DNA of 61,261 nt from Hymenopellis radicata. Its lineage: Eukaryota > Basidiomycota > Agaricomycetes > Agaricales > Physalacriaceae. Position 1 is the stretch's first letter, and each line of letters starts with the position of its first letter. Where the stretch lies: NCBI GenBank assembly GCA_015501595.1, contig JADNRX010000327.1:1-61261 (forward strand). The letters run 5' to 3'. The notes below the pieces were generated by a model. The model was not told the DNA's origin. It was given only the letters and a program-made list of their open reading frames with translations, and made no database searches. Positions 56,701 to 61,261 of the stretch are shown piece after piece. The translations under genes were made by a program, and so were the position numbers.

Positions 56701-59700
56701 GGGCGGCTCTTGATGGGAGTGGCGAAAAGCGACGAAGGCATTGTTAATGTCCACAAGCTCGTCGCTGACAGAGTCGCTCTCCTCCGTGGAGTCAGTGTTG
56801 CCGGTCGCTGCGTGCAACGCATTTTCGTCATCTACCATGGCCGGTGGCGCTTCGATACAGTGGAGCGAGCCACGATAGCATACTAGACCAATAGGCCTTA
56901 ACGAAGTGAAGGTCGGTGAAATGATTGGGAATTGACAGGATGCTGGAGGCCACCTGTTGCCCCGAAAGCTCCCGCCGGCTATTCATTTGATTGAGCGTTT
57001 TGACAAGCAACGTGCGACATTGTTCTTCATCTGCATTGGCCATCTCCTTTCCGAGTGAACTGAGAGCAGCGCAAGTGCACTCATGACGATGGCCGAGTCG
57101 AGAGACGATTTGGCGTGTAATTGGTCATGTAGACGCTTAACGCCATGCCAAACGACCCCGAGCCAACAATTTGCCATCTGTATTGCACTGAAAGCCTCCG
57201 GAAATGATAGGATTGTGGCCAACCATAAAGCGATGCAGGCGACGGAAGAAAATACGGCCGTCCTCATTGATGTACGTTTCGGGAACAAGATCCTGCGGAT
57301 AAAAGAATCGACAAAGCTGGTCTCTCTCTATCGCGGTCAACAAAGCAAACGCGCGTACGATCTTTTTGAAGCAAGTATCGTTATGGGAGTGGATTTGGCT
57401 CGAGGCGGCCAGAACGCGTGCGAGATGCGTCGTCCATAGGTCGTCGAAGTTGGGAAGCCTGGGGTCGGGGGACGGCTGAGGCGGCTACGTTTTCTTCACG
57501 TCAAGAGCGTCCTCTGATGGGCCACCTTCGGGAAAGCTCGTACTTAATAATGGAATCCAGCCAAGAAAACAGCCGAAGCCGAAATTCGTCATCAGTCGCG
57601 GTGCGTTCTTGGATCTGCCGAGGAGATAGGGCGCCCTCGAGCCAGATGAGAATGTGAAGATGAAGGGAGCCGCGATTCTGTGCCTCCACCACGCCATAGT
57701 AATGTTTGACCGCCCAAATACGCCTTTCCTGCATTCGCGTTTAAAGCCTAGGAAGAGATTGATCAGCTGATCCACATAAGCTTGAAGAACCGTGCGCCTC
57801 CAACGGGATTGGCGGCGAGCGATCGAGCGCGCTGAAGGCGGAGAAACGGGAGTCGGGTTCATCAAAAAGGGTGTCCAGGTTGATGTCGTGACCGGCATGA
57901 AGAGCAGAGGGGATTGAAAGTGTCCGCGGATTTAGTGTAAAAAAAATCGAAGGCGTTCCAGAATCGTTGCACAAGGCGCGTATTTCCTGACGCATTACCG
58001 TGACCCGCCGTAGAGCCTTCAATATGATCTGAACAGTACTCAAGATATCGTAAGAGATCAAGGGCAGCTTGTTCGCCCTCATTCTCGGCATGATATGGGG
58101 TGTAGTCCTTTCGGGCTTTCTTGGCGACGAGGACGTCAGTCATGTGCTTCAGAACTTCATCGTTGACGACATCCATCGCTTTCATAGCCCTTGGCCACCA
58201 TCCACGCCGTACTGCAAGATTGGACTTGTGACTAGAACGTCGAAGCATCATCACGTTCTGCATGACGAAAATGAAGGAAAGATGAGTTTGAAATCGAGTG
58301 TCGTGTGTTTGGAGATAGTGGGCTACTTGGGACTTGAGATGAATGGGGCGAAAGCCCGGCATGTGTCGGATGGGTCCTCAAACATACCGACCGTATGGGA
58401 ACAACGTTGGCCATAATAATCCATATACATCAGGATTATTACGCGTGTTAAGGGTGTCAGTTGATTGAGATGTCTTTACGAAGGGCCGGCCTTCTTTCAG
58501 GTGCCGTAATTCTTCGATTTTGCGAAGATCCAACATTGTCTCCGTGAGATCGACATCAAATGTGCCTTAGGAAGGTTAACGTTTATTATTCGTCTTTTTT
58601 CTTGAATAGGGAAGGACTCGTACCCGTCGTGGTCAGCGGAATCTGAGCATCATCCTCATCGTGATTAACGGAGAACATCGATTCAACCGTATCGGCGCCG
58701 TGGCCCGTATAGGTGGCGTTGGCCACTCGTCGTCGCGCTCGAGGCTACATTCTGGATGGGAAAGGGAGAAGTCCATTGGGATTATAGCTAGACAGTGCGA
58801 CGGGGTCGAATTCAATGTCATGATACAGCCGATTGTGTTGCTTAAGCCAGCGAAGCGCTGCCATCACCTTGTCGGGTCGCACTAACAGCGGTGTTCGGCG
58901 AAACATGTCAGCTGTAGCTGCCTGGTCGTTAGTTACGACGATAACGACGATTTGATCGTAAAGCGCATCAGCGGGGAGGGGCAGTTTGCCGGCGAGCTCA
59001 ACGATTTCATGGGGATGAATGCAGACGTTTCCATGGGAGGCGCGTTGCTGATGACTGGAGTGTTCGGCGTTAAGCTTGATCCATGTTTTGGTGGCGTGAG
59101 CACGAGAGATTACTAGTTCCTCAGCAAATGTTAGGCACTCCAGCTGTTCTGGCACCTGACCCGTCCAACATCCATTGGCCCAACCATACAATGGTACCCT
59201 TACGAAGGAATGATGCTTGATGCAGCTGCTGCAAGACGAGCAAGATTGAAATCTTCCATTGTACAGCTGATACCCAGCGATTTCGGGAACACCATGTTTG
59301 TGTACGGAGCTCAACGACGGCGTTGTCAAGTAGGGTGGTATCCAAATCTCCACTTCCCATACCTGTACGCGCGTGGATAGCTCATTCATGTCGCAGAACG
59401 AACAACGAACTCTGCGCAGCGCATCGGCACTTGTGGCGGCACGGGATTCTTCTAGAATCTGATAAACGTCAAAATACTTGTATTACAAGAGAGAGGGGAG
59501 GCGAACCGTTTTCAGAAATCCCAGTTCTCAATCTGAGGCCAATGTTCCTTCCAAAACAGGATGTCTTGTCTTTCGGCGTCTAAAGTCGAGCCATCAACCT
59601 CGTGTTCACGTTCCGTGGATGAGCGTGTGGGGAAATCGTCGGCGGAATGCATCTCGACGTCGCCTTGGGTGGCGGAAATCGCGTCTTATCGACGCACCAG

Positions 59701-60597
59701 GCAGCTCCATGAACATAAATGATTATTGAGCGCGGTCCACAAACGCATATGCTCCCGTTCGCCAATATTATGGTCGGCGGCAACCGTAAGCCATTCGGCG
59801 TAGCCCGCGGAGGGCAAGGTGGAGGTCAACAAATGGTGCATAATATAGAGCTTCTCCGTCGAGGTCAAGTCAGTCATGTAATGTCCATGTTGGCCTATCC
59901 CAACGGAATCAGTTAGCATTTATAAAGCCAAAGTGACGATAAGCCGGACCTTTAGCAGCGAGTAACACACGACTATTGACAAGGAGATCTTCAGGAGGGG
60001 AAAGAGGATGATCCCGAAAGAACTCTGCTTCCCGAAGGCCTTGCGCCACCTCATCGTACGTGCGGGTTCGGGATAGCTCTAAAAACACATCCTCTACATG
60101 AGCGGGGCTCTGTCCTGCTCGAATGGCGTCGTCCATGACAACAACGCACGACCAGGTGCATTCATGCTCCTTTAGCGCCTGCCACAGGGAGGACTGACTT
60201 GTTCGTCGGACACCATGATCTGACGCAATCGAAAGCAAGTCGCGATAGGGGGCGTTGTGCAGTTTGGTTGTCATAATAAACGATAAGGTTGCCGCTTTCT
60301 GAGCGGCCATTAGGGTAGAGCTATAGCCAGTAGAAGCGGTTGTTTCTATACCAGTTAGACGCCAACGAAGAAAGATTGCCGGGACATTTACTCACTGTTG
60401 GGGGCCCAATCGGCAGAAGCTAATGCGGGAGCTTGGAATCGGTCGGCGTCAACAGTGCGAACAGCACAGTTAAGAGAACATGAATGGATGGCCAATGTTG
60501 TCTGTAAAAGGTCGGTATCCGCCAGCCTCACCATATGATCACAGGCCAAGAGACGAAGTTCGTCTGGGGAGGGACCGGTCTTCAAAGCTAATTGCAA
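53742..60597 (-). pseudogene. Decayed Helitron Rep/helicase gene
   Basis: Order on the minus strand: three N-terminal modules ending H-x-C-[ST]-x-x-C (60597-60388, 60310-59909, 59919-59686); a Cys-rich domain as in Agaricomycete Helitrons (59389-58745); the Helitron-like N domain (VAHYLQTHDTRFQTHLSFIF); the Rep core with its HUH-type motif (NRGSLHLHILIWLEGAL); YPQDLVPETYINEDGRIFF; HPRKDLSKDDDRYAIAMLAL; then a PIF1-type helicase with Walker A VVAGPGGTGKSR, FTAPTGIAAANIGGSTV, Walker B KMLIIDEFLF, VVLSGDQFQLLCPN, LPLVVGMPVTMVDN and VPGFACTVHNSQSRTLN. Frame changes near 58015, 57840, 57740 and 57200, too close for introns, break the Rep part. The helicase half is nearly intact, with one plausible intron near 55040-55100. 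Helitrons move by rolling-circle copying; this copy should be inactive. Confidence 0.85.
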
Positions 60598-61261
60598 AAT
60601 ATTGGTCTTAGCATCGTCGGAGAGGCCTGTGGCGTAAAGGCCGGCACGGGCTAATCCAAAAATAATCAGTTAACACTCGATGACATGATTCAAGACTCGT
60701 ACGACGCTTATGAACGCTATTCGACTCAGACTCTGAGGATCTTTTTTTCGAAGAAGAAGAGTCCATGATGGGGAGTGCTTAAGGTGACGGTGTTGTCTCA
60801 TAATGAGTGAATGCGGAGGGCCAGAACGCATAGCATGGAACGATAAAAACAGCAATGGTGGTTCCACCCACAGAAAAGCATAGGCGCAACATCCAAACAA
60901 CGTATATGGGGCCCTTAGTTAACCGCACGTCGTCAAACGCATGCTAACGATGCAAATTTTTCAGGGAGAGTTAGGAGGTTTGTGAATAAGCAACGAGTAA
61001 GCCGACGTCACACAAATGGCGGAAAAACATCAATCCGACAACGAAAACCAAAGGGAAGAAAGCCTGGGAACGGATTATATAAGAGGTCAATATCAAAACG
61101 TCACAGGCACAAAAAACTTCATGGTGGATATGCACAAATCCTCTTAAAATCGGTTTGTGAATAACGATTGGGAAAATTGCTGCGGACCTCATTATCCCAG
61201 TCAACCAAAGTTAAGAAGTAGACCGTATCCTGACAGGTCTCTTCCACATCTGCCACATCTG
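60598..61261. other. Right-edge region, promoter-like
   Basis: The minus-strand 5' flank of the Helitron gene. On the plus strand TATATAAG at 61076-61083 is a good TATA box with an ATG at 61122, but the frame closes after seven codons, so any plus-strand gene would have to splice or lie beyond the window. The Helitron 5' terminus was not identified. Confidence 0.35.

Overview
The window is nuclear DNA from a filamentous fungus, very probably a mushroom-forming basidiomycete (Agaricomycetes). The reasons are that almost every gene is cut by GT-AG introns of about 45-65 nt, that the gene types are typical of the group (fungal ornithine acetyltransferase, NCS1 permease, Zn2Cys6 regulator, AMD-type amidase, many F-box paralogues, Agaricomycete-style Helitron), and that promoters are short with TATA boxes. 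No rRNA, tRNA or CRISPR was recognised. The coordinates of multi-exon genes come from splice sites read by eye.

Left part, about 1-30,300, is ordinary chromosome with scattered relics. In order: a transposon-like two-part region at the left edge (1-1,874, minus); an AIM9-like kinase-fold gene (2,613-4,380, plus) followed by a collapsed tandem copy of itself; a RhoGAP gene (7,472-5,557, minus); ARG7/ArgJ of arginine synthesis (9,897-8,388, minus); a secreted five-repeat Cys-rich protein (10,961-12,147, plus); a sirtuin pseudogene (12,675-15,346, plus) split by a complete LRR gene in the opposite strand; an NCS1 nucleobase permease (18,312-15,650, minus); an MFS transporter (plus) convergent with a Zn2Cys6 regulator (minus); an amidase (25,419-27,679, plus) with a MITE-like insert inside an intron; a disordered hypothetical protein (29,060-27,808, minus); and a small gene of unknown role near 29,917. 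A second MITE-like element sits at the 5' edge of the MFS gene.

Right part, about 30,500-61,261, is accessory and repeat-rich. It begins with a relic of the pentafunctional AROM gene. It then holds three paralogues of an unrecognised protein family (called family P here), two paralogues of a family with a nucleotidyltransferase-like signature (family N), and two F-box genes. Two related terminal-inverted-repeat elements, A (37,783-42,128) and B (44,439-48,128), share the terminus CATCAGGAAA, subterminal CTCAAG/CTTGAG motifs and internal hairpins. Element A has cut one family N gene in two, leaving a 6-bp target duplication, and carries a captured, intron-containing fragment of a saccharopine dehydrogenase/LKR-type gene. 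The right end is a decayed Helitron Rep-helicase gene (60,597-53,742, minus).

The strongest new leads are the A/B element family with host-gene capture, family P, family N, and the repeat secreted protein in which intron position follows the repeat unit.
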